A DNA stretch of 64,000 nt. Origin: Micromonospora ferruginea (GTDB taxonomy: Bacteria; Actinomycetota; Actinomycetes; Mycobacteriales; Micromonosporaceae). The translations under genes were made by a program, and so were the position numbers. Where the stretch lies: assembly GCF_013694245.2 (NCBI RefSeq), contig NZ_CP059322.2, positions 2,662,001-2,726,000 of the forward strand, given 5' to 3'. How positions within the stretch are numbered: the first letter of the stretch is position 1; each line of letters begins with the position of its first letter. The notes beneath the pieces were generated by a model. The model saw nothing but the letters and a program-made list of their open reading frames with translations, did no database searches and was not told the origin of the DNA. Positions 48,755 to 57,529 of this stretch are shown here, one piece after another.

Positions 48755-48780
48755 CTACCCCGCCGGCCCGGCATCGAAAC
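48755..48780 (-). promoter_or_regulatory. SigB/F-type promoter of GAF-ANTAR gene
   Basis: On the reverse strand GTTT (48777-48780), 16 bp, GGGTAG (48755-48760). It is 33 nt from the leader ORF start at 48722 and abuts the secA2 terminator. Confidence 0.75.
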
Positions 48781-48785
48781 CGCGC

Positions 48786-48825
48786 AAAAGGGCCCCTTCC
48801 GGCCGTACCGGCCGGAGGGGCCCCC
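48786..48825 (-). terminator. Intrinsic terminator of secA2
   Basis: On the reverse strand GGGCCCC-TCCGGCC pairs with GGCCGGA-AGGGGCCC, followed by TTTT. This is one of the few hairpins in the window with a U-tract. Confidence 0.9.
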
Positions 48826-48834
48826 GCGGTCGGG

Positions 48835-51129
48835 TCAGCGGGACCCGGAGATGAGCCGGCGGCCCACCGAGGCGATCAACCGGTCCAGCTCCGAGCCGAA
48901 CGGGTTGTCGTGCACCAGATACGTCCAGGTGGCGCTCGGGCGCACCAGCTTCGACGCGTCCGGCTCCCAGCCCTCGTCGAACTCGGTCTCCTCGAACGTG
49001 GCGATGGTCCGCGTCTCGATCTCGGGCATCAACGCGTTGAACGCCGGCACCGCGCTGCGGTGGAACTCGTCCAGCGGGTCGAGGCGGCCCAGCGCCCGCA
49101 GGTGCACGCCCTCGCGCACCTCGGACAGCTCGGCCAGGTGCTCGGCCCAGAGCCGGTCCAGGTGGTAGAGGGCGATCTTGCGGGCCACGTCGGCGAGCAG
49201 GTCCTCGTCCATCTCGTTGGCCTTCTCCGGCACCCGCTCCAGCAGCATCAGCGCGGCGATGTCGGTGGTCAGCAACCGCTCCCGCCGCTCCGCCAGGGCC
49301 TTGCGCTGCTGCTCGATCACGTGGCTGTAGCGCCAGGTGTTGCGGTGGATCTCGTGGTTGACGCCCTCGGCGACCCGCTGGGCGTGCTCCACCGCGTAGT
49401 CGACCTGCGGGTCGGTGACCAGGCCGTCGGCGTTCATCCGCGGCGAGGCCGGCACGGTGTCGCCGGCGTGCCGGACCACCAGGTCGTCCTCCAGGCTGAC
49501 GAAGAAGACCGACCCGCCCGGGTCGCCCTGCCGGCCGGCCCGGCCCCGGAGCTGGTCGTCGACCCGACGGCTGTCGTGCCGGCCGCTGCCGATCACGTAG
49601 AGGCCACCCAGCTCGGCCACGCGCTCCTGGTCGGACTGGTCGCTGCCGCCGAGCCGGATGTCCACGCCCCGGCCGGCCATCTGGGTGGAGACCGTCACCG
49701 CGCCGTGCGCGCCGGCCTCGGCGATGATCCCCGCCTCCTCGTCGTCGTTCTTGGCGTTGAGCACCACGCACGACACGCCGGCGGCGCGCAACGCGGTGGC
49801 CAGGCCCTCGGACTCCTTGACGTCGAGCGTGCCCACCAGCACCGGACGCCCTGCCTGGTGGCAACGGGTGATCTCGTCGACCAGCGCCTCCTCCTTCTCG
49901 GCGCGGGTGGCGTAGATCCGGTCCGACTCGTCCTCCCGGACGCACGGGGTGTTCGGCGGGATCACCGCCACCTCGAGGCCGAAGAACTCGCGGAGCTGGT
50001 CGCCGACGAGCACCGCGGTCGCGGTCATCCCGCAGACCGTCGGGTAGAGCGCGATGAAGGCCTGGACGGTGACCGTGCCCAGCACCTCACCCTCGGCGGT
50101 GGCGTCCAGCCCTTCCTTCGCCTCGACCGCGGCCTGCAACCCGTCCGGCCAGCGGCGGCGCTGGGCGACCCGGCCCCGCATCTCGTCGATCAGCTCGACC
50201 GAGTCGTCCCGGACGATGTAGTCGACGTCGCGGTGCAGCAGGGCGTGCGCGTGCAGCGCCACGTTGACCGCGGAGAGCTGCCCCACGTGCTCGGCGTCGT
50301 AGAGGTCGATGCCGCCCAGCTTCGCCTCGACGGTGGCCAGGCCCAGCGAGGTGAAGGCGACGCTGCGGCCGTCCTCGGCGACGGTGTAGTGCCGGCCCTT
50401 GCGCAGGCCGCGCACCAGCGCGGCGGCGGCGTGCACCGGATCCTGCTCGCCGGGAACCGCGCCCGCGAGCACCATCGGCACCCGCGCCTCGTCGATGAGG
50501 ATCGAGTCGGCCTCGTCCACGATCGCGGTCTTCAGCGGCGGCTGCACCCGGTCGGCCAGGTCGGTGGCGAGCTGGTCGCGCAGGTAGTCGAAGCCGGCCT
50601 CGCTGACCGAGACGTAGGTGACGTCGCAGCCGTAGGCGGCGCGCCGCTCCTGCGGCGTGGAGGCCTCGTTGACCCAGCCGACGGTGAGGCCGAGCAGGGT
50701 GTAGACCGGCTCCATCCACTCCGCGTCGCGGCGGGCCAGGTAGTCGTTGACGGTGAGCACGTGCACCGGGCCGTTGCCCAGCCGCACGTGCCCGTACGCG
50801 GCGACAGTGGCGGTGAGCGTCTTGCCCTCACCGGTGGCCATCTCGGCCACCTTGCCGGAGAGCAGCGCCATGGCGCCGAGCAGCTGCACGTCGTAGGGGC
50901 GCTGGTCGAGCCCGCGGCGGGCCGCCTCACGCCCGATCGCGCAGATCTCCTCGTACTTCTCGGCCTGGCCGGCGGCCTCGGTCAGCTCGGCGTCGGAGAG
51001 CTGCTCCAGCTCGGCCTCTCGGGCCTCGATCGCCGGCAGCAGCTTCTCCAGCGGCGCCAGGTCGACCGTCGTCCCCGGGCGCTGGAGGAACCGGCGGAAC
51101 CTGGTCTTCATCCGTTGCGACACACCCAT
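48835..51129 (-). CDS. secA2: Accessory preprotein translocase ATPase SecA2
   Basis: A 764-residue SecA-type motor. MATGEGKT (residues 97-104) is Walker A, TAIVDEADSILIDEARVP is the DEAD-box-like Walker B, and GRAGRQGDPGGS is the helicase motif VI. The protein is shorter than housekeeping SecA (about 900-970) and lacks the C-terminal zinc-binding CxC tail, as in mycobacterial-type SecA2, which exports a subset of proteins through the ordinary SecYEG channel. No accessory SecY2 or Asp genes are near. I use the ATG at 51129; a TTG at 51138 is possible. It ends in a U-tract terminator. Genes upstream on the same strand include an ABC exporter, so co-expression is possible. Confidence 0.92.
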   Translation of the reverse strand: MGVSQRMKTRFRRFLQRPGTTVDLAPLEKLLPAIEAREAELEQLSDAELTEAAGQAEKYEEICAIGREAARRGLDQRPYDVQLLGAMALLSGKVAEMATGEGKTLTATVAAYGHVRLGNGPVHVLTVNDYLARRDAEWMEPVYTLLGLTVGWVNEASTPQERRAAYGCDVTYVSVSEAGFDYLRDQLATDLADRVQPPLKTAIVDEADSILIDEARVPMVLAGAVPGEQDPVHAAAALVRGLRKGRHYTVAEDGRSVAFTSLGLATVEAKLGGIDLYDAEHVGQLSAVNVALHAHALLHRDVDYIVRDDSVELIDEMRGRVAQRRRWPDGLQAAVEAKEGLDATAEGEVLGTVTVQAFIALYPTVCGMTATAVLVGDQLREFFGLEVAVIPPNTPCVREDESDRIYATRAEKEEALVDEITRCHQAGRPVLVGTLDVKESEGLATALRAAGVSCVVLNAKNDDEEAGIIAEAGAHGAVTVSTQMAGRGVDIRLGGSDQSDQERVAELGGLYVIGSGRHDSRRVDDQLRGRAGRQGDPGGSVFFVSLEDDLVVRHAGDTVPASPRMNADGLVTDPQVDYAVEHAQRVAEGVNHEIHRNTWRYSHVIEQQRKALAERRERLLTTDIAALMLLERVPEKANEMDEDLLADVARKIALYHLDRLWAEHLAELSEVREGVHLRALGRLDPLDEFHRSAVPAFNALMPEIETRTIATFEETEFDEGWEPDASKLVRPSATWTYLVHDNPFGSELDRLIASVGRRLISGSR

Positions 51130-51182
51130 GAGCCGCAACGGTACGCGAACCGCAGCCGATTGTGACCCCCGACCCGGGCGAG

Positions 51183-52928
51183 TCAGGCCACGAGCAGTTG
51201 GTGGGTGGCCAGCTCCCGGTAGAGCGGGCTGGTGGTGGTCAGCTCGTCGTGCGCGCCGACCGCCACCACCCGGCCGCCGTCGAGCACCACGATCTGGTCG
51301 GCGTCCACCACGGTGGAGAGGCGGTGGGCCACGATCACCAGGGTGCGGCGCACCGCCACCGCGTCGATCGCCCGGCGCAGCGCCGCCTCGTTGCGCGCGT
51401 CGAGATTGCTGGTCGGCTCGTCGAGCAGCAGCACCGGCGGCCCGGCCAGCAGCGCCCGGGCGATGGCCAGGCGCTGCCGCTCCCCGCCGGAGAGCAGCAC
51501 GCCACCCTCCCCCACCTGCACGTCCAGCCCGTCGCCGGTCCGGTCGGCCAGGTGGCCCAGGTTCACCTCGTCGAGCACCGCGCGCAGCCGGTCGTCGCCG
51601 GCGTCGGGCGCGGTGATGAGCAGGTTGTCGCGCAGCGTGCCGGCGAGCACCGGCGCCTCCTGCTCGACGTAGCCGAGCCGGGCGCGCAGCGCGTCACGGG
51701 GCAGCTCCCGCACGTCCACGCCGTCCAGGCGCACCGCGCCCTCGCCCACCTCGTAGAAGCGCTCGACCAGCGCCAGCAGCGTGGACTTGCCGGCGCCGGA
51801 CGGACCGACCAGGGCGGTCCGGGTGCCGGCCGGCACGGTGAAGCTGACCTCGCGCAGCACCTTCGGACCGCCGGGGTAGCCGAAGCCGACCCGGTCGAAC
51901 TCGACCCGCGCCGGCACGCCGGCGGCCGACGGGACCGGCCCGGCGGGCGGGTCGCCGGTCTCCTCGTCCGGCACGGCGAGGATCTCCTCGATCCGGGCCA
52001 GCGCGCCCAGGCCGCTCTGCAACTGGGTGTACGCGTGCACCGCCTGGCCCAGCGGCAGCACCAGAAAGAACAGGAACATCACGAACGCGACCAGGTCGCC
52101 GACGCTGATCGCCCCGGACGCCACCCGGGCCCCGCCCACGGCCAGCACCAGCAGGAACGCGCCCTGCACGGTGACCGTGCCGGCCGGGCCGACCACCGCC
52201 TCGGCGCGGGCCACCCCCAGCCCGGCCCGGTACGCCGCGGTCGCGCTCGCCACCACCGTGTCGGTCTCCCGGCCCTCGGCGCGGCTGGCTCGGATGGTCC
52301 GGGCCGCGGAGATCGCCCGCTCGACCGCCGAGGTCATCTCCCCGACGCGTTCCTGGGCGCGGCGGGCCAGCCCGCGCACCCGGCGCGCGACGGTGACCGC
52401 GAAGACCACGCCGAGCGCGACGGCGGCCAGCGTCACGCCGAACAGCAGCGGATCCAGCAGCAGCATCGCGGTGCCGGCGCCGAGCACCATCACCGCGCCG
52501 GTGACGGTCTCGAACAGGCCGGAGGTGACCACCGCCCGCAGCAGGGTGGTGTCGGCGCCCACCCGGGACAGCAGGTCGCCGGTGCGGCGCCGGTCGTACT
52601 CCACGATCGGCAGCCGCAGCAGGTGCCCGGCCAGCCGGCGGCGGACGCCCAGGACGAGCCCCTCCGCGGTGCGTTGCAGCAGGTAGTCGCGGAGCCCGCC
52701 GAGCAGCGCGCCGGCCACCACCAGGGCGACCAGCGCGGCCACCAGCGCGGCGGCCGGCCGGTCGGCGGTGATCCGGTCCAGCACGGTGCGGGTGAGCAGC
52801 GGCTGGGCGAGCGCGGCGGCGGACCCGGTGAGCGACAGCGCGCCCACCGCGACCAGGGTGCCGCGGTGGGCGCGCAGGTAGGGCAGCAACGCGGCGAGCC
52901 CCGGCGTCGGGCCGGCTTCGGCGGTCAT
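51183..52928 (-). CDS. ABC exporter, fused permease-ATPase
   Basis: A 581-residue half-transporter. Six membrane helices in an ABC exporter type I domain (about residues 15-310) are followed by the nucleotide-binding domain: Walker A GPSGAGKST (near 375), signature LLSGGERQRLAIARALL, Walker B VLLLDEPTSNLDA, and the switch VAHRLST. It should work as a homodimer, or as a heterodimer with a partner not in the window. The substrate could be a lipid, drug or peptide. The ATG at 52928 starts MTAEAGPTPGLAALLPYL. It lies 53 nt upstream of secA2 and 29 nt downstream of the alcohol-dehydrogenase-type gene on the same strand, so all may share a transcript. Confidence 0.93.
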   Translation of the reverse strand: MTAEAGPTPGLAALLPYLRAHRGTLVAVGALSLTGSAAALAQPLLTRTVLDRITADRPAAALVAALVALVVAGALLGGLRDYLLQRTAEGLVLGVRRRLAGHLLRLPIVEYDRRRTGDLLSRVGADTTLLRAVVTSGLFETVTGAVMVLGAGTAMLLLDPLLFGVTLAAVALGVVFAVTVARRVRGLARRAQERVGEMTSAVERAISAARTIRASRAEGRETDTVVASATAAYRAGLGVARAEAVVGPAGTVTVQGAFLLVLAVGGARVASGAISVGDLVAFVMFLFFLVLPLGQAVHAYTQLQSGLGALARIEEILAVPDEETGDPPAGPVPSAAGVPARVEFDRVGFGYPGGPKVLREVSFTVPAGTRTALVGPSGAGKSTLLALVERFYEVGEGAVRLDGVDVRELPRDALRARLGYVEQEAPVLAGTLRDNLLITAPDAGDDRLRAVLDEVNLGHLADRTGDGLDVQVGEGGVLLSGGERQRLAIARALLAGPPVLLLDEPTSNLDARNEAALRRAIDAVAVRRTLVIVAHRLSTVVDADQIVVLDGGRVVAVGAHDELTTTSPLYRELATHQLLVA

Positions 52929-52957
52929 CACCGAACCGTAGCCGGAGCCGCGCCGGA

Positions 52958-54046
52958 TCAGCCGGTGAGCACCACCTGAAGCTCCGACCGGCGTCGCTCG
53001 GCCAGGTCGGTGAGCAGGGCCGGCGCCTCGTCCAGCGGCGCCACCGCGGAGACCAGGTGCTTGCGGATCTGGTCGCCGTACTGGCGCAGCAGCTCCACCG
53101 TCTCGGCGGAGAGCCGCTCCCGGTCCCAGGTCGGGGCGAGCCCGCGCGGCACCCGCCCGATCTGCGCGCAGCGCAGCGACAGCCCGTTGTGGTGGAACTC
53201 CTCGCCGAGCCGGACCGCGTCCGCGCCGCCCTGGTAGAAGGCCAGGTCGATCACCGTGCCCTGGGGTCGCAGCAGGCGCAGCGCGAGTTGCAGCGCCCAG
53301 TCCTGACCCCGGCACTGGAAGACCACGTCCGCGCCCCGGTCGCCGGCGGCGTGGTTCCACCGGGTCTTGAGCACCACCGCCGGGTCGTCCGCCTCCGGGT
53401 CGAGCGTCTCCAGGCCGAGCGCCTCGGCCACCTGCCGCCGCGCCGGGGTGGGGTCCACCACGACCACCGAGGCGGCGCCGTGCCGCCGGGCGAACAGGGC
53501 GGTGAGCAGCGCGACCACGCCGCTGCCGACCACCGCCACCCGCCGTCCCCGGACGCCGTCGCCGAGGGTACGCACGTCGGTGCCGCACAGGTCCGCCGCG
53601 GCGTGCAGCAGCCCGTTGGCGCAGATCGGTCCCATGTGCGCGACGTAGACGCCGAGCAGCGGGTCGAGGTCGTCGGGCAGCGGCACGAACCGCTCGGCGA
53701 CCGGGTCGGCGACCCAGCCGCTGCGGTGGCCGTACGTCATCGCGCCGACCGTGCCCACCGCGACCGCCGGGGTGCGGCTCTCCACCACCCGACCGACCTG
53801 CATGTAGCCCAGCCGGGTGACCGGGTACGGGGTGCTCGCCTCACCGGGCCGGAACAGCCCGAGACCGGCGTCCCAGGTGACGTGCAGGTAGGGGTTGGTG
53901 CCCTTGACGAAACTCAGCTCGGTGCCGGCGGACACGCCGCTGAAGAGCGTCTCCACCCGGAACGTGCCGTCGCGCAGCTCGGCCGCGTCCTGCTCGACCA
54001 GCTCGACCCGGCCGGGCGCGCTGACCACCACCACCCGGTCACGCAT
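52958..54046 (-). CDS. Zinc-type alcohol dehydrogenase-like (MDR) protein
   Basis: A 362-residue medium-chain dehydrogenase/reductase. The catalytic GroES-like part contains LFSGVSAGTELSFVKGTNPY; the Rossmann motif is VAVVGSGVVALLTALFARRH. The usual zinc-ligand Cys/His pattern of yeast-type alcohol dehydrogenases is weak, so zinc binding is uncertain. The start overlaps the Gfo/Idh/MocA-type gene by 8 nt, so the two are co-translated. Paired MDR and Gfo/Idh/MocA enzymes commonly oxidise and epimerise sugars or inositols, for example to make a nucleotide-sugar or glycan precursor. Confidence 0.85.
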   Translation of the reverse strand: MRDRVVVVSAPGRVELVEQDAAELRDGTFRVETLFSGVSAGTELSFVKGTNPYLHVTWDAGLGLFRPGEASTPYPVTRLGYMQVGRVVESRTPAVAVGTVGAMTYGHRSGWVADPVAERFVPLPDDLDPLLGVYVAHMGPICANGLLHAAADLCGTDVRTLGDGVRGRRVAVVGSGVVALLTALFARRHGAASVVVVDPTPARRQVAEALGLETLDPEADDPAVVLKTRWNHAAGDRGADVVFQCRGQDWALQLALRLLRPQGTVIDLAFYQGGADAVRLGEEFHHNGLSLRCAQIGRVPRGLAPTWDRERLSAETVELLRQYGDQIRKHLVSAVAPLDEAPALLTDLAERRRSELQVVLTG

Positions 54047-55040
54047 CGACTCGCACCCCCGCGTCGGTCGACCGGGCCGCCGGGCCGGTCGGCAGCGCCA
54101 CCGGGCGACCGGTCCGCGCCGACTCGGCCACCGCGAGCGCGAGCCGCTGGGTCCGCAACGCCTCGGCGTACGGCACCCGCACGTCGTCGCCGATGCCGCG
54201 CACCGCGTCGACGAAGGCCCGGTCGACGGCGACCCGGGCGGCGTCCGGGTCGGCGGGCAGGTGGCGTTCGCCGTCGGCGTCGCGGATCGTCAGGCCGTCC
54301 TCGGCCAGCGACAGCGCCAGCCCGTCGGCCAGGATCTCCAGGCCGGCCCGGTGCTTCCAGGTGAGCACGCAGGCCGCGGCGAGCGTGCCGACCGCGCCGG
54401 AGGCGAACCGCAGCGTGGCCGCGGTCACCGAGTCGATGTCGGCGCCGTCGACCGGCGGCGGGGTGCCGTCGCCGTACGCGGTCACCTCGGTGACCTCGCC
54501 GGCCAGCAGCCGGACCAGGTCGAGCACGTGCGCGGCCTGCTCCACCACCGGTCCGCCGGAGCGGTCCCGCCGCGCCCACCAGGCGACCGGCGGCACCTTG
54601 TCCAGCCACGCGCCGTTGACCATCCGCACCGGACGGTCGGCGAGCAGCCGCCGCGCCTCCTCCACCACGTGCAGGTAGCGCCAGTGGTGCCCGACGCCGG
54701 TGCGCAGCCCGGCCCGCTCGACCAGGCCGCCGATCCGCTCGGCGGTCTCCAGGTCGACCGCCACCGGCTTCTCCACGAACATCGGCACGCCGGCGGCGAC
54801 GACCGCCTCCTCGGCCGGGCCGTGCGCGAACGGCGGCACGCACACGTAGACCGCGTCCGGACCGGCGGCGAGCAGCTCGGCCACGTCTGAGAAGATCCGA
54901 CCGCCGTACGTGCCGGCGAGCGCCCGCGCCGCCTCCGGGGCCACGTCCGTCACGCCGAGCAGTTCCACGTCCTCGAAGCCCGTGAGCACGCGGGCGTGGC
55001 GTTGCGCCACCCCGCCGGCCCCGACCAGTCCCACCCGCAT
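54039..55040 (-). CDS. Gfo/Idh/MocA family oxidoreductase
   Basis: A 333-residue NAD(P)-dependent sugar or inositol dehydrogenase of the Gfo/Idh/MocA family: N-terminal Rossmann VGLVGAGGVAQRHARVL, MFVEKPVAVDLETAERIGGL (the EKP motif), and the C-terminal beta-sheet domain with HHWRYLHVVEEAR as likely catalytic HxxRY region. It starts VGLVG after MR, directly at the intergenic region. It probably works together with the MDR enzyme overlapping its 3' end, and is divergent from the glucosyl-3-phosphoglycerate synthase-like gene. Confidence 0.92.
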   Translation of the reverse strand: MRVGLVGAGGVAQRHARVLTGFEDVELLGVTDVAPEAARALAGTYGGRIFSDVAELLAAGPDAVYVCVPPFAHGPAEEAVVAAGVPMFVEKPVAVDLETAERIGGLVERAGLRTGVGHHWRYLHVVEEARRLLADRPVRMVNGAWLDKVPPVAWWARRDRSGGPVVEQAAHVLDLVRLLAGEVTEVTAYGDGTPPPVDGADIDSVTAATLRFASGAVGTLAAACVLTWKHRAGLEILADGLALSLAEDGLTIRDADGERHLPADPDAARVAVDRAFVDAVRGIGDDVRVPYAEALRTQRLALAVAESARTGRPVALPTGPAARSTDAGVRVDA

Positions 55041-55221
55041 CCGACCGCCCTCTCACCGTGACTGACATGCTGCGCACAGCACTCCCCCCGGCGCTGACGC
55101 GGCAAACGCGACCTCGCGCGCAACGTGACGTTCATCCCCGTGATCACACCGTTGGGCAGGATCGGTTAGCGCGGGTTCCGAACTGGGAAACAGACACTTG
55201 CGATTCCGCAACTAATGGGGG

Positions 55222-56241
55222 GTGCCCGTGCGGGAATCAGATTCGACCGTCTCACCGGTGGTGGAGGCGTGGGCCACGTATCGCACCAGCGCGGCCGACG
55301 ACTGGCCGGCCGACCGGCTGGTGCGGGCCAAGGGAACCAGCCGGGTCAGCGTGGTGCTGCCGGCGCGTGACGAGGAGGCCACGGTCGGTGCGATCGTGTC
55401 GACCATCCGGGAGCACCTGATGGACCGGGTGTCGCTGGTCGACGAGCTGATCGTGGTGGACTCGCGGTCCACCGACCGGACCGCCCAGGTGGCCCGCGCG
55501 GCCGGCGCCGAGGTGGTGGGGCAGGACGCGATGACCCGCGGGCTGCCGCGGTTGACCGGCAAGGGCGACGCGCTCTGGGCCGGGCTGGCCGCGGCCGAGG
55601 GGGACGTGGTCGCGTTCATCGACGCCGACCTGCGCGAGTTCCGGCCGCACTTCGTCACCGGCCTGCTCGGCCCGCTGCTCACCGACCCGGGGGTGGAGTT
55701 CGTCAAGGGCTTCTACCACCGTCCGCTGGTGGGTGCGACGAGTGTGGAGCCCGACGGCGGCGGGCGGGTGACCGAGCTGATGGCCCGGCCGCTGCTCAAC
55801 CTGTTCTGGCCGGAACTGGCCGGCTTCGTGCAACCGCTGGCCGGCGAGTACGCGGGCCGCCGCGAGGTGCTGGAGCGGGTGCCGTTCGTCACCGGGTACG
55901 GCGTCGAGACGGCGATGCTCATCGACCTGCTGGAGCTGGTCGGGCTGGACGCGCTCGCCCAGGTCGACCTGGGCGAGCGCAAGCACCGGCACCAGGACAC
56001 CGCCGCGCTGGGCCGGATGTCGGCGCAGATCATGCTGACCGCCTGGTCGCGGCTGCAACGACGCGGCTGGGCCGCGCCCGGCACCACCCCGACGCCGTTG
56101 CTGACGCAGTTCCGCCGGGGCGGCTCGGAGGCGCTACCCAACCTGGACCGGGAGATCGTGGTCAACGACGTCTCGGTCGAGGAACGCCCGCCGCTGGCCG
56201 AGCTGCGCCACCGCATCCCCCACCGACGGGTCGCCGCATGA
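55222..56241 (+). CDS. gpgS: Glucosyl-3-phosphoglycerate synthase-type glycosyltransferase
   Basis: A 339-residue GT-A glycosyltransferase of the GT81 (GpgS/MpgS) type. RVSVVLPARDEEATVGAIVS is the nucleotide-binding opening, VVAFIDADLREFRPHFVTG includes the metal-binding DxD, and VTGYGVETAMLIDLLEL with GERKHRHQDTAALGRMS completes the conserved core. GpgS transfers glucose from an NDP-sugar to 3-phosphoglycerate, the first step to glucosylglycerate, a compatible solute and precursor of methylglucose lipopolysaccharide in actinobacteria. The start is GTG at 55222; a GTG at 55228 is close. It lies 28 nt before the next glycosyltransferase gene. The assignment of exact substrate is from family resemblance. 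Confidence 0.85.
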   Translation: MPVRESDSTVSPVVEAWATYRTSAADDWPADRLVRAKGTSRVSVVLPARDEEATVGAIVSTIREHLMDRVSLVDELIVVDSRSTDRTAQVARAAGAEVVGQDAMTRGLPRLTGKGDALWAGLAAAEGDVVAFIDADLREFRPHFVTGLLGPLLTDPGVEFVKGFYHRPLVGATSVEPDGGGRVTELMARPLLNLFWPELAGFVQPLAGEYAGRREVLERVPFVTGYGVETAMLIDLLELVGLDALAQVDLGERKHRHQDTAALGRMSAQIMLTAWSRLQRRGWAAPGTTPTPLLTQFRRGGSEALPNLDREIVVNDVSVEERPPLAELRHRIPHRRVAA

Positions 56242-56269
56242 CCACCACTTCCGAGAGATGGGGCAGCGC

Positions 56270-57424
56270 ATGACGCTCACCGTGCTGATGAACGCCGGTC
56301 CGTGGCTGTCCGTGCCGCCGCCGGGCTACGGCGGGATCGAGAACGTGATCGCCACGCTGGTGCCGGAGCTGCGCCGGCTCGGCGTCCGGGTGGTGCTGGC
56401 CTCGGTGGAGAGCAGCACGCTGCCGGTCGACGAGCGGATCTCGGTCTTCCCGGACGGCCAGTTCCCCGCCCTGCAGCGGCCGTACAACCAGGTCTGCGGC
56501 GTGTCCCAGGCGCACCTGGCCGGCGTGGTGCGGGCGCTGCACGCCCGCGACGACGTCGACCTGGTGCACGACCACGTGGAGGCGGTCGGCCTGGCCACCC
56601 TCGCCGCGATGGGCCCGGACGCGCCGCCGGTCCTGCACACCCTGCACTGGGACCTGGCCAAGCACCCCGAGCTGTACGGCAACCTGGACGGCGGCGACCG
56701 GGTGCGGGTCAACGGGGTGTCCGCCTCGCAACTGGCCCGGGCGCCGCGCGCGCTGCGGGAGCACTCGGTGGGCCACGTGCACCTGTCCACCCCGCTGGCG
56801 GTCGACGCGGACCGCCGCCCGGCGGTGGCGAAGGGCGACCACGCGGTGATCCTCGGCCGGATCAACCCGGGCAAGGGGCAGGACCTGGGCGCCCGGCTCG
56901 CGCACCGGGTCGGTTTCCCGCTGGTGCTGGCCGGCCCGGTCGGCCCGTACCACCGGCCGGAGGACCTGGCCGCGGCCGGCGACGAGGCCCGGCAGAACCC
57001 GGACGTGCGGTTCTTCCACGAGCAGGTCGCCCCGTACGTCGACGGTGAGCTGGTGCGCTGGGTGGGCACGGTGGCCGGGCAGGAGCGCGACGACCTGGTC
57101 GCCTCGGCCCGCGTGTCGCTGTTCCCGCTGCGCTGGGAGGAGCCCGGCGGCACGGCGGTGGTGGAGTCGTTGTCGCTGGGCACGCCGGTGGTGGCCACCG
57201 CCCGCGGCTGCCTGCCGGAGCTGATCGAGCACGGCCGCACCGGCCTGCTCACCACCGACGAGGAGGAGCTGGGCGAGCTGGTGCGCGCCGGCGGCCGGCT
57301 GGAGGCCGGCGAGTGCCGGCGGGTGGCGGCCGAGCGGTTCACCCCGGCCCGGATGGCCGAGCGGTACGTGGAGCTGTACGACCGGGTCCGCCGGGGCGCG
57401 GCGAGGCCGTTGCAGCTCGCCTGA
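56270..57424 (+). CDS. GT4-type glycosyltransferase
   Basis: A 384-residue GT-B glycosyltransferase. The N-terminal acceptor domain starts LTVLMNAGPWLSVPPPGYGG, ENVIATLVPELRRLGVRVVL, and the donor domain has GRINPGKGQDLGARLAHR and the EX7E-like block FPLRWEEPGGTAVVESLSLG, typical of GT4. I chose the ATG at 56270; one at 56258 (MGQRMTL) is possible. It follows the GpgS-like gene and probably acts in the same pathway, for example building an oligosaccharide on or beside glucosylglycerate. Terminated by the hairpin at 57435. Confidence 0.9.
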   Translation: MTLTVLMNAGPWLSVPPPGYGGIENVIATLVPELRRLGVRVVLASVESSTLPVDERISVFPDGQFPALQRPYNQVCGVSQAHLAGVVRALHARDDVDLVHDHVEAVGLATLAAMGPDAPPVLHTLHWDLAKHPELYGNLDGGDRVRVNGVSASQLARAPRALREHSVGHVHLSTPLAVDADRRPAVAKGDHAVILGRINPGKGQDLGARLAHRVGFPLVLAGPVGPYHRPEDLAAAGDEARQNPDVRFFHEQVAPYVDGELVRWVGTVAGQERDDLVASARVSLFPLRWEEPGGTAVVESLSLGTPVVATARGCLPELIEHGRTGLLTTDEEELGELVRAGGRLEAGECRRVAAERFTPARMAERYVELYDRVRRGAARPLQLA

Positions 57425-57434
57425 CCGCGCGAAC

Positions 57435-57468
57435 GCCGGCCCGGACGCCCCCGCGCGTCCGGGCCGGC
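57435..57468 (+). terminator. Terminator of the glycosyltransferase operon
   Basis: GCCGGCCCGGACGC and GCGTCCGGGCCGGC form a perfect 14-bp stem with a CCCCGC loop, 10 nt after the stop codon. Confidence 0.85.
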
Positions 57469-57472
57469 GGCG

Positions 57473-57497
57473 GTTTGCCCGCGACGGGTCCGGGAAA
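57473..57497 (+). promoter_or_regulatory. Weak SigB-like promoter of DUF4383 gene
   Basis: GTTT (57473-57476), 15 bp, GGGAAA (57492-57497). The -10 differs from GGGTAA at one position; B. subtilis-type consensus also allows GGGAAT. Weaker than the others. Confidence 0.4.
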
Positions 57498-57529
57498 CCG
57501 GCGGTCCCCACGGTGGCGAGGAGACCGGC

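Noticed and set aside
47800..51165. An 1121-residue forward open frame opposite secA2
   Set aside because: Antisense shadow; secA2 has all motor motifs on the reverse strand.
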